DNA of 64,000 nucleotides from Verrucomicrobiia bacterium (GTDB lineage Bacteria; Verrucomicrobiota; Verrucomicrobiia; Verrucomicrobiales; Akkermansiaceae): NCBI GenBank assembly GCA_030432565.1, contig JAUIGV010000012.1, positions 1 to 64,000 of the forward strand, read 5' to 3'. Shown piece by piece: positions 43,470 to 52,926 of this stretch (position 1 is its first letter; each line of letters starts with the position of its first letter). The notes under the pieces were generated by a model. It saw only the letters and a program-made list of their open reading frames with translations, ran no database searches and was not told where the DNA came from. The position numbers and the translations under genes were made by a program.

Positions 43470-45659
43470 ATGAAATTCCACCCATCCTACCTCGCCGCGC
43501 CCGTCTTCCTCATTGCAGGAATCCTTGCGGGCAGGGAACTTTTTCCCAAAATCGTTCCCGCCCCCGAACCCGGGACAACAACCCTCTCCACCCGCGGCAA
43601 ACGAAAAGTCTTCCGCGTGCAAAAGGCCGATGACTCCGGTTTGGCGGTCTCACCAACCGGCCTTCAGGGCCTGCTGGAGTTGGTCGACACGAGAGATCAC
43701 TTTCATACCTCCACCCTTCTCCGGGCTTCTTTGGGTGAATTGAGCCGCCCTGCTCTCGAGTCCCTTCTTCTCGAGATTGAAGACCATTCGAAGAGCGACC
43801 CCCGTGGCTCCACCCTGAGGCTGAGCCTGATCAATCACCTCGTCGCCAAAGACCCCTTCCATGCCCTCGATTTCGTTTTGGCGCAGGATAATCCCTCACT
43901 CCAACATTCATTCATCAATATCATCATGAGTGGGGCGGCCCGGGTTGACCTCAATGCCGCACGCCAGGCCCTCGCTCTCATTGAAGACCCCCGCACGAAG
44001 CAGCTTGCGGAAATGGCCCTGATCAACTCGGATGCCGTATCCTCCAGCGCAGATCTCCTCGCCCTCCTCGAGGGCAGCAAGATCATGCCACAATTCACAA
44101 CATACCAACACGGAGGGATGTGGGGAAGCTATGACGGTTGGGGCGGAGGATTCCACAACTACTCCGTGCCGGCCTCGGGCGTCCTGGTCAAGTTGGCCCA
44201 GCAAGATCTTGCCGCCGCCGAAAAATATGCACGTGATTTGAAAAACCCCCACGAACGTGGCAATGCCATGATGCAAATCGCAAGTGGCCTGGCCCAGTCG
44301 GATCCTGACCTGGCACTCGAGTGGGCGCGGAATCTTGAGAACAACCAGTCACGCAACCAGACCCTCGCCAACGTCATTGGCATCATCGCCAGGGACGATC
44401 CCAAACGGGCCATTTCACTTTCCGATGAAGTGACTAATCCCAAACAGCTCGACAGTGTCATTTCCACGATTGCCAGCACCTGGGCCAACAACGATCCCAT
44501 GGCCGCCATCGATTGGCTCAAGACCCTTCCAAAGACAAAGGCCACCCTTCAGGCCACCTCCAATACTGCGGTTCGAATGGGCCAAACCGACCCGCTTGGG
44601 GCCATCGCCGTGCTCGACACCTTGCCAGGAAATAACAAGGCAAACTTCATCTCCAACATCGTCACAAACTGGGCTAACCGGGACTTTGATGGAGCAAAAA
44701 ATTGGATCATGCAACAGGATGACCCCGGTAAACTTCAACAAGTTCTACCCGGTGTGCTTTCACGCTGGGTGGGAGAAGACCCCGTCTCGGTCGCCAACTT
44801 TCTTGCCAGCAAAGCAGACGACCGCGCTGCCGGATTCTTTGCCAGCCAGTATTCCTCTGTCGCAAGCTACTGGGCCAACCAGGACCGTAGCGCCGCCTTG
44901 AATTGGGCCAATGGATTGGAAAAAACCGAACTTCGAAGGGAAGCGATCCGGGGAGTTTATCAAACTTGGGCCAGCGAGGACCCCGCCGAAGCAGCCCAAT
45001 ATCTCGGATCAATTTCCGATCCCGGCAACCGAAAACACCTCCTCAACAGTGTTGCGGGAAGCTGGGCCACCCAGGACCCCGAAGCCGCCCGGACCTGGCT
45101 CAATACACTCCCCGCCAACGAACGGTTCGAAGCTGCTCAATCCACGATTTCGACCCTCGGATATTCAGACCCACGCCTCGCCGCCGACCTCATTGATCGA
45201 ATGGTCGAGCAAGCTGCCGGCAACGAAGAACAAACCCGAAAAATTTACCGCGAGGCAGCCAACGTCGCAACCTACTGGAGCAGTCATGCCCCTCAAGATG
45301 CCGCCGAATGGGCCGCCGGGATCACCTCGGAAGAGAAGCAAGCAAACGCCTACCGCAATATCGCCTCCACTTGGGCTCAATTTGATCCTCCCGCTGCCGC
45401 AAGCTGGATCGACACCCTGCCGCCCGGCACTTCCCGCGACCGGGCCACCGAGCGATTGGTCGATCAAATCAAGCAGCAGGATCCTTCCGCAGCCTTTGAG
45501 TGGGCCAATTCGATGAATGACGATAACCAGCGCTATCAGTCGATTCAGAACGTCGTCAGACAATGGCAGAGCACCAATCCCGTAGCCGCCCGTGAAGCTA
45601 TCGAGTCAGCCTCGATCACTCCCGACCAACAAGAGGAGCTTCTCGGCCAGCTCAAATAA
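43470..45659 (+). CDS. Exported tandem-repeat (W-A-x-x-D-P) protein
   Basis: About 729 residues with a signal anchor (LAAPVFLIAGILAG). From about residue 100 to the end there are at least 12, perhaps 16, helical repeats of about 33 residues. Each holds a core such as STWANNDPMAAIDWLKTLP, SYWANQDRSAALNWANGLE, GSWATQDPEAARTWLNTLP or STWAQFDPPAAASWIDTLP. The pattern (W-A-x-x-D-P-x-x-A-x-x-W-x-x-x-L-P) predicts an alpha solenoid like HEAT/TPR arrays, probably for protein binding at the surface or in the periplasm. Such arrays are common in Verrucomicrobia; no function is assigned. The start is the ATG at 43470 because the signal peptide begins there. Confidence 0.75.
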   Translation: MKFHPSYLAAPVFLIAGILAGRELFPKIVPAPEPGTTTLSTRGKRKVFRVQKADDSGLAVSPTGLQGLLELVDTRDHFHTSTLLRASLGELSRPALESLLLEIEDHSKSDPRGSTLRLSLINHLVAKDPFHALDFVLAQDNPSLQHSFINIIMSGAARVDLNAARQALALIEDPRTKQLAEMALINSDAVSSSADLLALLEGSKIMPQFTTYQHGGMWGSYDGWGGGFHNYSVPASGVLVKLAQQDLAAAEKYARDLKNPHERGNAMMQIASGLAQSDPDLALEWARNLENNQSRNQTLANVIGIIARDDPKRAISLSDEVTNPKQLDSVISTIASTWANNDPMAAIDWLKTLPKTKATLQATSNTAVRMGQTDPLGAIAVLDTLPGNNKANFISNIVTNWANRDFDGAKNWIMQQDDPGKLQQVLPGVLSRWVGEDPVSVANFLASKADDRAAGFFASQYSSVASYWANQDRSAALNWANGLEKTELRREAIRGVYQTWASEDPAEAAQYLGSISDPGNRKHLLNSVAGSWATQDPEAARTWLNTLPANERFEAAQSTISTLGYSDPRLAADLIDRMVEQAAGNEEQTRKIYREAANVATYWSSHAPQDAAEWAAGITSEEKQANAYRNIASTWAQFDPPAAASWIDTLPPGTSRDRATERLVDQIKQQDPSAAFEWANSMNDDNQRYQSIQNVVRQWQSTNPVAAREAIESASITPDQQEELLGQLK

Positions 45660-45715
45660 GGTTCATACTTCCCTGCCAGCGACGGGGGGTCACCCAAGAG
45701 AAAATGAGCCCATAA

Positions 45716-45729
45716 AGAGTTCGAACTCT
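45716..45729. repeat. 14-bp palindrome between convergent genes
   Basis: AGAGTTCGAACTCT is a perfect palindrome in the 86-base gap between the stops of the repeat-protein gene and the giant metzincin-like gene. With no loop it is a poor terminator, and it may simply be a coincidental site. Confidence 0.25.
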
Positions 45730-45745
45730 CATGGCTTGGGTTTGT

Positions 45746-48700
45746 CTACTGTTCCGAAATCTGCAAGCGCACAAACCAACGGTCGCCCGGTCCTGAAGAC
45801 GGAGTGAGACGAAGCTGAACACTCTCGGTTCCATCTCCATTATCGACCGGACTTCCCTCAACCTGCATGGTCATCGCGGCTGAAGCAGGAGCCCAGGAGC
45901 CCAGGCGGTCTGTAGCTTCGACCACGTAGCGGATGCCATAGATTTCATACCCGTCTCCAGTGGTGCCACTGGCATCACCGGAGTTGGATTCCCGAAGTCG
46001 ACGGTAACTGAACAAGAGATCATTGGGTTGCGCGGGATCATTGGACACTGACGGACCAATCTCATCTCCACCGGCAGATGGATCACCGCCAAGGGCATAT
46101 TCCAAAAGGTTCGCCAGCCCATCAAAGTCGGAATCCGCAAGCGGGCTGTTATCGGCGAGTGGATAGCCGCCTGCCCAGTTCTGGTAATTGCGAACTTCTT
46201 CCACCGCGATCGTCACTTCGTCGAAAGTCCCGGAGTCAATATCTTCCAGGCGCAAAACGTAGGAACCTACCTGATCAAAAACAACAGACGAGCCGACATT
46301 TCCAAACTCAGAAAAGGTTGCCACCCCGGGTCCTGACTCTTGTGTCCAGCGAACCGACCCTGCTGGCCCGGAATTGGCCAAGGTGCCGAAAAGAGCGAGG
46401 TCAAAACCCAAATCAGAACTGCTCGGCGAACTCTGATGAACTTCCACCGTGATGATATTTTCACCCGCGATCAGGCCCGCCGGATCGAGAGCCCAATCAA
46501 AGAAGGTCTCTTCATCGCTCCCTCCCACCGAGCCACTGGCACGAGTCGCAAAAGCAATCGTGCCAGATGGCATATTGACCCGCTGCACCTCAATGCCATT
46601 GAGATAAATGACCACCCCGTCATCCGCCAGCACACTGGCGGTTAGAGCAGAATAATCAGCAGGATCATCAAGATAGAAGCGGCGGCGAAAGTAGGTCGTG
46701 ATGTATTTATTGGAGGATACACCACCAAATCCGACCTCCGTAGTTTCGTCGTTGTCACCATAGCCAAATTTTGCCAGACCTTCCTTCCATGCGCTGTCAT
46801 CATAAGAAAGAGCGCGCCAATCTGACCCCAAATCCACTCCGGCATCGCTATACTTCCAATAGTCTCCCCTCTCGACAAATTCCTCCACATGCCGAAGTGT
46901 TCCCTCGAGAATAAAGCTGGCACCAACATCAACGGTGAAATCGCTTCCGGCGTTGGGTTCTCCGACCCGCGTATTTTCGTCATCCAAAATCGTAACCGAA
47001 GCAACCGAAGAAGCGCCGGCGGAGAAAATCGCTCCCGGTGCCAGAAAGACAGAGAACTGTTCCCTTCCTTCCACTTCCGGATCATCAAGAATTGTTACGT
47101 CGAAGATCTGCGAGGCCGAACCAACAGGAAGTGTCACAAAAGCAGGCACTCCGGAAAAGTCGAGACCACTTGTTGCACCTCCTCCCAACGAAAGTGGCAC
47201 CAACAACGAATCCAGCAGTCCCCCGGATCTCGTCACTTCAAACCTTGCCGTGCCGCTGCCATTCTCCCGGACAAAGTCATCTAGCGCGACAATGTTAACA
47301 ACATTGTCTGATGCCACAAAAATCTCAACCTGTGAACTGAGCACTCCGGAAGTCGCCGTGACCGTATAGGTTCCCGGGGCAGTTGCCGAGAAAAGTCCTG
47401 TAGGTGATATCGATCCTCCGGCCGGAGATACCGACCACAACGGATCCGCTTCGGTCAGATTCCTCGCCGCACTGAGTTCGAGATCAAAACTCAAATCATT
47501 GCTATCACCGTCTTCCTGATGAATTTCAGCAGCGATAACATTCGTGCCCTCCACCAATAGGCCCGGTTCGACACTGAAACTCAGCAACACTTCCTCGTTC
47601 GATGAAGAAACATCATTGAGCGCCTCCGTGCCGGCACTCACGGTTCCGGTGGTAAGATTGTCCCGGGCAATCTCCGTGCCATTCAGAAAAACCCGTGCTC
47701 CATCATCTCGTTTGAGCGAGAGCTTGAGTCTGGAAACTTCAGCAACATTGGAGGCCTCAAAACTACGGCGAAACCAAGTCGTGATATGCTTATCCGCCGA
47801 ATCCGCGCCAAAGCCCACGATTGTATTTTGCACATCTCCGTATCCCAACTCCGCCTGCCCGGACAGCCACCCGCTGTCATCGAATTCCGGAGTCGTCCAG
47901 GCACTTCCGGGATCGATTCCGGTATCAAGATAGTTCCAGGTATCTCCCAAGGGAACGAGGAGATCTTCAGCCAGAGTATTATCCCATATTCTCGCGGTGA
48001 GTTGCACCGACGATGAAACATTGACACTCGCGGCCGCCGGGGAAACCGTCATCACCTGATCCGGAGCTGTCGTGACCAGCGACCCGTGGGCGAAGAAATC
48101 GACACCGCTCAGCGCCGGATCAGGAGTAAGCGGCATCGCGACTGTTGCCTGGAAAACCTCGCCATCAAACATTGCCCCTAACGTCGTCCCCGAGGACCTC
48201 GATAGCCCGGCCATGAGATAGCTTCCGTCGTCGAGTGTCATGCACTGGCGATCGGTTCCCTCCACGAAAACCCGGGCACCTGCGACCGGCTGGCCGCCTT
48301 GCAAGACCCTGCCGCTCACAACCCCGTCGTTTACCGGCGAACCCACCTTCACAAGAACGCGATCACGGGCGATACCACCCTTCCGGTCCGAGCAGGTAAT
48401 CGTCACCACATAGGTTCCGGGCGAACTCCATCGCCGCATCGCCACCGCACGATTCAGACCTTCCGGTGCGAAGGTATCGCCGATATCAAAATCCCACGCG
48501 TAAGCCAGGGTATCACCTTCCGGATCACTTCCCGTTGCCGTAAGAGTAACGTCCTGATTGACCGCCGCAACCAGCGTGTCTGCTGCGAGCGAAACCGCTG
48601 GGGGACCGTTTTGAGGCGCGGAAAAAGTTGCGACAAGAGCTGGCTGAATCAGAAAATCACTGCTCCCGGTGCCGTTGTTCAGCCCGTGAATCGCAAGAAC

Positions 48701-50977
48701 ATTGGCTCCGTTGACCAAAGCCCCCAAAGCCGCCTCAACGTTAAAATCTTCGAAGACCACTGCATCGTTGTCACTGTGATTTTGCGTCGCTCCGGAATTC
48801 CAAACCGGATTGAGAGGCGCATTGGCTTCGGCAATTTTAGCTCCATTCAAGTAAGCCACAAAGCCATCGTCATAACGCATTTTCAGTTTAAGCGATTCAA
48901 GATCGGCAAGATCAACCCCGGCATCAATGGTGAATGGTACCCGGATATAACAGGACGCGATATTCGAACGCATCGGCAAAACATCAACCCCGAGGTAGGA
49001 CTGGTAGTCCGGCCCCGTATCGTATCCCACCCCAAGGGAACCGGCGGCAACCCACGAACTGTCATCAAAGCCAGCCTCGGTCCAACTGGTTCCTGAAGGG
49101 ACTGTCGCAGTCGGAAGAAAGGCGCGACAAGCCGCCCTCTCCCCAATCAACTCCAACTCCGCCCCCGAATCCACATGCACATGCACGTCGATATATTCAT
49201 TTGGAGCAGCACCACCCCGACCCATCGGCGTGATGCTGATTTTACTTTCGAGGTCCGTGTAGGTCCGGCCAATCAAGAGCGGAGCATCCCACTTGTCACT
49301 ATTATCCTGGGTCCATGAAGCGCCGCTGGCAGAACCTTGATCGGAATACGGCGTCATATCCAGAAGCGTGCTGGTGCCCCCACCACTTCCAGTCCAGTTA
49401 AAGAGGACTCCGTTGGAAAGGTAATCGTTATCCTCATCCCGGTTGGGCTGACGCCATGCGGTGCGATAACTGAGCCAGTATTTGGAAAGCGCCCCGCCCG
49501 AAGGAACACGCAGCGCCAAAAGCCCGGTGGCATCCTCGTTGTCATTCTGAAAAAGACGATAGGTTCCGGTCTGGCTCCGGGTCGTGACGTCAACCATGTC
49601 GGAGTTGGTCAACCAATCGAGGCGCCACTTCTCATGAACCGTAAAATGAGGAAGAAGCGGATTGTCAAAGTCTCTTCCGCTCTGGGCACTCATGACGCTG
49701 AAGCGGTGACCATATTCGACCCGGCCCAAGCCATTGGTTGGCGTCGTGCCTCTTGGACTCAGGTCGCTGGTGTAATTAAAGTAGGCGTGGGAGAGTCCCA
49801 GATTGTGCCCGAATTCGTGCCCCGAAGTCCGGAGGGAAGTGTATCCCCGCTGATGGTGGCTCTTTCGCCCACCCACTTGCGCAACCCCCGCGTATGACCC
49901 GATCCCCCGGTCGGAAACAATCGTATAAAGATCGTAGTTATTGTAGTCCCAGTCTTCTCCTTCGGCCTGCCCCATCGCGATCGCCATATCACGGGCCTCA
50001 TTCATCATCTTACCAAGTCCCTGCCCGACATACTCCGATTTATTCCCGGTCAGCGTGATCATGTCCGGAAATACCGTAGTCACGTTCAACTTTCCGTAAG
50101 ATGCGATTCGATAGTGCTCCGCGACATCATCCTGATGGCTCCGGGCGGTCGCGAGAGTGACCGGCTCGTAAGTCGGATCGTCATCCGCAAAGCGAACACG
50201 CAGATAGAGGATGCGTTTATCACCTTCCGTCCAGGCACTCTCCGCCACTTCGGCCTCACCACCGGGGCCGGATGCATTCTCATCAGTCACCAACATCGCC
50301 ACGTATTGGTCCAGTTCGTCCTCGCTCTCGAATCGCCGCACTTCCCCGAATGACTCGACGACCAATCCATCGTCGGAGATTACTCGTACTGGGTCCGATG
50401 AAACGGCCAAAGCATCATCAATTGAGATCCCAACCAGCGAGATACGGTCTTTGGTCTGCAAGCCTTCTCGACGCCCATAGGTGAAAGCACGATAACGTTT
50501 CCCTTCAAAGGAAACAAACCGCTCTTCCCCGGGCGCGTCCTCCGGGCGTTCGAGATCGCCGGTGTAGCAACTCACCACCCGCTCAAACTCCGCTGCCGCC
50601 GAGATCCGAACTTCGAGCAATTGCTCGATCTCATCCGGCAAGCCAAACCGTTCCTCCGGGGTAACCGCCAATCGGAGAGCCTGCTCGGGATCCAGCTTGA
50701 TCAGACCTTTCAACACCTTCCGGCGCTCGCGAGCCAAACGAGCTCCTCGCTCAAGATCGGGAGTCGTTGCCTCCGAATGGAAGATCTCAAGCCAGTCGTT
50801 GAAGGCACGAGGCGCAGTCGAAAAAAGAACTGAGGTCTCATCGATCGCTTCCCCGCCAAGCTGGCGCCCGGGATCATTGAAGGTGGATTCCCCTCTAAAA
50901 TTTGGCGTCCGGTAAAACCAAACGATCAGGAGAACCAGACAACAAAGCCCGGCCGGCAAAAAGCGGAGAATTTTCAT
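45746..50977 (-). CDS. Giant secreted metzincin-like metalloprotease with multiple accessory domains
   Basis: About 1743 residues with a signal anchor. The protease domain has the zinc site HEFGHNLGLSH (His387, His391 and His397, Glu388), followed by RFSVMSA, the Met-turn of metzincins. Downstream come three copies of a verrucomicrobial beta-sandwich (each with W..D..FDDS-W, Y-R-x-x-F and a Y/F-L-N-G strand), a PKD domain (VNQDVTLTATGSDPEGDTLA), a carboxypeptidase-type regulatory domain (VSGRVLQGGQPVAGARVFVE), a Calx-beta domain (VRENGSGTARFEVTRSGG) and a C-terminal tail (DSDFDGLANLLEYALGG). It may degrade extracellular protein or host glycoprotein. The start is the ATG at 50977, matching the signal sequence. 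Confidence 0.8.
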   Translation of the reverse strand: MKILRFLPAGLCCLVLLIVWFYRTPNFRGESTFNDPGRQLGGEAIDETSVLFSTAPRAFNDWLEIFHSEATTPDLERGARLARERRKVLKGLIKLDPEQALRLAVTPEERFGLPDEIEQLLEVRISAAAEFERVVSCYTGDLERPEDAPGEERFVSFEGKRYRAFTYGRREGLQTKDRISLVGISIDDALAVSSDPVRVISDDGLVVESFGEVRRFESEDELDQYVAMLVTDENASGPGGEAEVAESAWTEGDKRILYLRVRFADDDPTYEPVTLATARSHQDDVAEHYRIASYGKLNVTTVFPDMITLTGNKSEYVGQGLGKMMNEARDMAIAMGQAEGEDWDYNNYDLYTIVSDRGIGSYAGVAQVGGRKSHHQRGYTSLRTSGHEFGHNLGLSHAYFNYTSDLSPRGTTPTNGLGRVEYGHRFSVMSAQSGRDFDNPLLPHFTVHEKWRLDWLTNSDMVDVTTRSQTGTYRLFQNDNEDATGLLALRVPSGGALSKYWLSYRTAWRQPNRDEDNDYLSNGVLFNWTGSGGGTSTLLDMTPYSDQGSASGASWTQDNSDKWDAPLLIGRTYTDLESKISITPMGRGGAAPNEYIDVHVHVDSGAELELIGERAACRAFLPTATVPSGTSWTEAGFDDSSWVAAGSLGVGYDTGPDYQSYLGVDVLPMRSNIASCYIRVPFTIDAGVDLADLESLKLKMRYDDGFVAYLNGAKIAEANAPLNPVWNSGATQNHSDNDAVVFEDFNVEAALGALVNGANVLAIHGLNNGTGSSDFLIQPALVATFSAPQNGPPAVSLAADTLVAAVNQDVTLTATGSDPEGDTLAYAWDFDIGDTFAPEGLNRAVAMRRWSSPGTYVVTITCSDRKGGIARDRVLVKVGSPVNDGVVSGRVLQGGQPVAGARVFVEGTDRQCMTLDDGSYLMAGLSRSSGTTLGAMFDGEVFQATVAMPLTPDPALSGVDFFAHGSLVTTAPDQVMTVSPAAASVNVSSSVQLTARIWDNTLAEDLLVPLGDTWNYLDTGIDPGSAWTTPEFDDSGWLSGQAELGYGDVQNTIVGFGADSADKHITTWFRRSFEASNVAEVSRLKLSLKRDDGARVFLNGTEIARDNLTTGTVSAGTEALNDVSSSNEEVLLSFSVEPGLLVEGTNVIAAEIHQEDGDSNDLSFDLELSAARNLTEADPLWSVSPAGGSISPTGLFSATAPGTYTVTATSGVLSSQVEIFVASDNVVNIVALDDFVRENGSGTARFEVTRSGGLLDSLLVPLSLGGGATSGLDFSGVPAFVTLPVGSASQIFDVTILDDPEVEGREQFSVFLAPGAIFSAGASSVASVTILDDENTRVGEPNAGSDFTVDVGASFILEGTLRHVEEFVERGDYWKYSDAGVDLGSDWRALSYDDSAWKEGLAKFGYGDNDETTEVGFGGVSSNKYITTYFRRRFYLDDPADYSALTASVLADDGVVIYLNGIEVQRVNMPSGTIAFATRASGSVGGSDEETFFDWALDPAGLIAGENIITVEVHQSSPSSSDLGFDLALFGTLANSGPAGSVRWTQESGPGVATFSEFGNVGSSVVFDQVGSYVLRLEDIDSGTFDEVTIAVEEVRNYQNWAGGYPLADNSPLADSDFDGLANLLEYALGGDPSAGGDEIGPSVSNDPAQPNDLLFSYRRLRESNSGDASGTTGDGYEIYGIRYVVEATDRLGSWAPASAAMTMQVEGSPVDNGDGTESVQLRLTPSSGPGDRWFVRLQISEQ

Positions 50978-51217
50978 GGATTGCGAGGTGTGTGTCCCCG
51001 TACCCTGCTTAATTTCGCATCGAATCGCAAGCTCATCGGACCACAAAAGCCGAAAAGATATTGGACATCCCGAGAGACTCTTCGGCCGCTGCCTTTCAGA
51101 AACCGGGACACCTCAAGTCAGCCGACCCGGCTCACCCGCCTCAGAAAAAGTCACCCCATTTTGACATTCGCAAACTGGTCCCGCGATAGAGCCGGTAAGA
51201 AAAACTTATTTAATCCA

Positions 51218-52840
51218 ATGAACCTAAAAAAACTCTTCATCCTCGCAGCTCTCGGTTTTGGAGCCCTTCAAGCCCAGAACATTCCACAAGAGACTCCCAA
51301 ATCTGAAATCATCGGCTTTGAGCCCCAACCCGACGGCCTCGATATCATCTTCACCGGAGATCCCAACCAACTGTATGCCGTTTATACCAGCGAAGATGGC
51401 AATACCTGGAGCTACCTCACCATGGGAGCCCACCTCGATGGCGATCATTTTCATGTCCACGACAGTGAAGCAACCAACGCAAAGAAGCGCCTCTACCGCA
51501 TCGTCGTTCTCAATCAAAACTGCCGCCAGGTCGACCCCTGGACCACTGAAAACCTCCTTTTCCGGGTCAACTACTCGGAGTTCCTCAGCGAAGCCCGGCA
51601 AAACGACCTCCGCGCCGCCGCCAGGCAATTCCACGAATCAATGAATGCCACCCTTCGCGCGGTCGCCGGAGTGAAACAAGCCCAGACCGGCCTTGCGGAA
51701 TTTCTTAAAGATCTCAGTGAAAAACGTTTCGCCTGGATCGAAGCCCGGCATGCAACAGACGCCGCCATGAAGGCCAAGGAGCTCGCAGAGAAGGAAATCA
51801 CCGAAAAAAAGAAAGCCCTGGAGGAACAAAAGGAAGAGCAGGAAAAAGCACGCCGCATGCGTGACCAACAACTTCACGAAAAAGGGGTTTTCCTGGACTG
51901 GGCCAAAAAATTCGATGACGCCGGAGATACCCGGAAGGCCGATGAAATGAGAGCCAATGCCGAAGAAGCCCAAAAGCGCTTTGCAGTCTGGAACGACGAG
52001 GTGAATTTTCAGGACGATGCGGTCGAAAGCCTCGAAATCGACATCGCCGATCGTGAAGCCGCCCTCCCGGATCACGATGGTGATATCGAAGATAAAAAGA
52101 CCGCGGAGCAAGAAGCGAAGGACGCCTATGACAAAATGAAGGAAGGTAAGGCTCCACTTGAGAAAAGAATCAAAGAAGCCAAACAGGCGGTTGAGGACGC
52201 CGAAAGAGACCAGAAGACCAAGCAAAGGGCCTGGGCTGACAAAGCCCGCAAAGCCAGGGATGATGGCAAGAAGGAAAGCGATCGCCGCGCCGCAGCCGCA
52301 CACGCTGCCAGTGAAGCCGGAAAAGCCGGAGTTCCCGCTCCCAAACCAACGGCCCCAAAGCCCTCGGCGCGGGCGGTCCAAATCGCCCGATTTCTCGAGC
52401 ACATCAAGGAACACGGTGGTGTTGATGAATACAATCGAGCTCTCCGCACCATGTTCGGAGCATCACTTGAAGCCGGGCTCGTAACGCTCAAGGGACTCGG
52501 AACTGCCATGGCCCAGTGGGCGACCGGCAAGGCCGCCAGCGGGGGAGCAGTCGGCACTGCACTTGCCAGCGGAGTTGTCAGCTTCGGCTACGGAGTCATC
52601 GCCGGCTGGGTCCAGGATGCCGCCGGATCCGCCACCCGCGGAATTGCCACCGATCGCATGGTCGGGATGATTTTCGGAGAAAGCCTCTACCCCGGTGATG
52701 CCAAATACAGCCCGGGCCGGGATAAACAAAAATCCACCGCCGAGCTCTACCTTTACAACACAGATGGCACGGTCACCATTATGGTTTTCCGCTCCAGCCA
52801 GGGATTGACGGTCAAGAACTACCGGATCAAACGAAGGTAA
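51218..52840 (+). CDS. Secreted long coiled-coil protein, function unknown
   Basis: About 540 residues with a signal peptide (to about residue 20, ending ALQAQ). The first 120 residues form a small beta domain. Residues about 190-390 are a long Lys/Glu-rich coiled coil (KELAEKEITEKKKALEEQKE, KTAEQEAKDAYDKMKEGKAP). A Gly/Ala-rich, weakly hydrophobic segment follows (GGAVGTALASGVVSFGYGVI), and the C-terminus is a short beta module. No family is recognised. It faces away from the giant metzincin-like gene across about 240 bases, which must hold both promoters. The frame is open further upstream, but the ATG at 51218 starts the signal peptide. Confidence 0.65.
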   Translation: MNLKKLFILAALGFGALQAQNIPQETPKSEIIGFEPQPDGLDIIFTGDPNQLYAVYTSEDGNTWSYLTMGAHLDGDHFHVHDSEATNAKKRLYRIVVLNQNCRQVDPWTTENLLFRVNYSEFLSEARQNDLRAAARQFHESMNATLRAVAGVKQAQTGLAEFLKDLSEKRFAWIEARHATDAAMKAKELAEKEITEKKKALEEQKEEQEKARRMRDQQLHEKGVFLDWAKKFDDAGDTRKADEMRANAEEAQKRFAVWNDEVNFQDDAVESLEIDIADREAALPDHDGDIEDKKTAEQEAKDAYDKMKEGKAPLEKRIKEAKQAVEDAERDQKTKQRAWADKARKARDDGKKESDRRAAAAHAASEAGKAGVPAPKPTAPKPSARAVQIARFLEHIKEHGGVDEYNRALRTMFGASLEAGLVTLKGLGTAMAQWATGKAASGGAVGTALASGVVSFGYGVIAGWVQDAAGSATRGIATDRMVGMIFGESLYPGDAKYSPGRDKQKSTAELYLYNTDGTVTIMVFRSSQGLTVKNYRIKRR

Positions 52841-52866
52841 GACTCAATCAAGTCAAACCTCACACC

Positions 52867-52894
52867 TCCGGAACCAGCCTATGCTGGTTTCGGA
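52867..52894. terminator. Hairpin between convergent genes
   Basis: TCCGGAACCAGC (52867-52878) pairs with GCTGGTTTCGGA (52883-52894) over 12 positions with one wobble and a four-base loop. It has no long T tract but sits where the coiled-coil gene and the sulfatase gene converge. Confidence 0.5.
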
Positions 52895-52926
52895 CTTCTC
52901 TGATCGGCAGAAGATCCGTATCCTGA

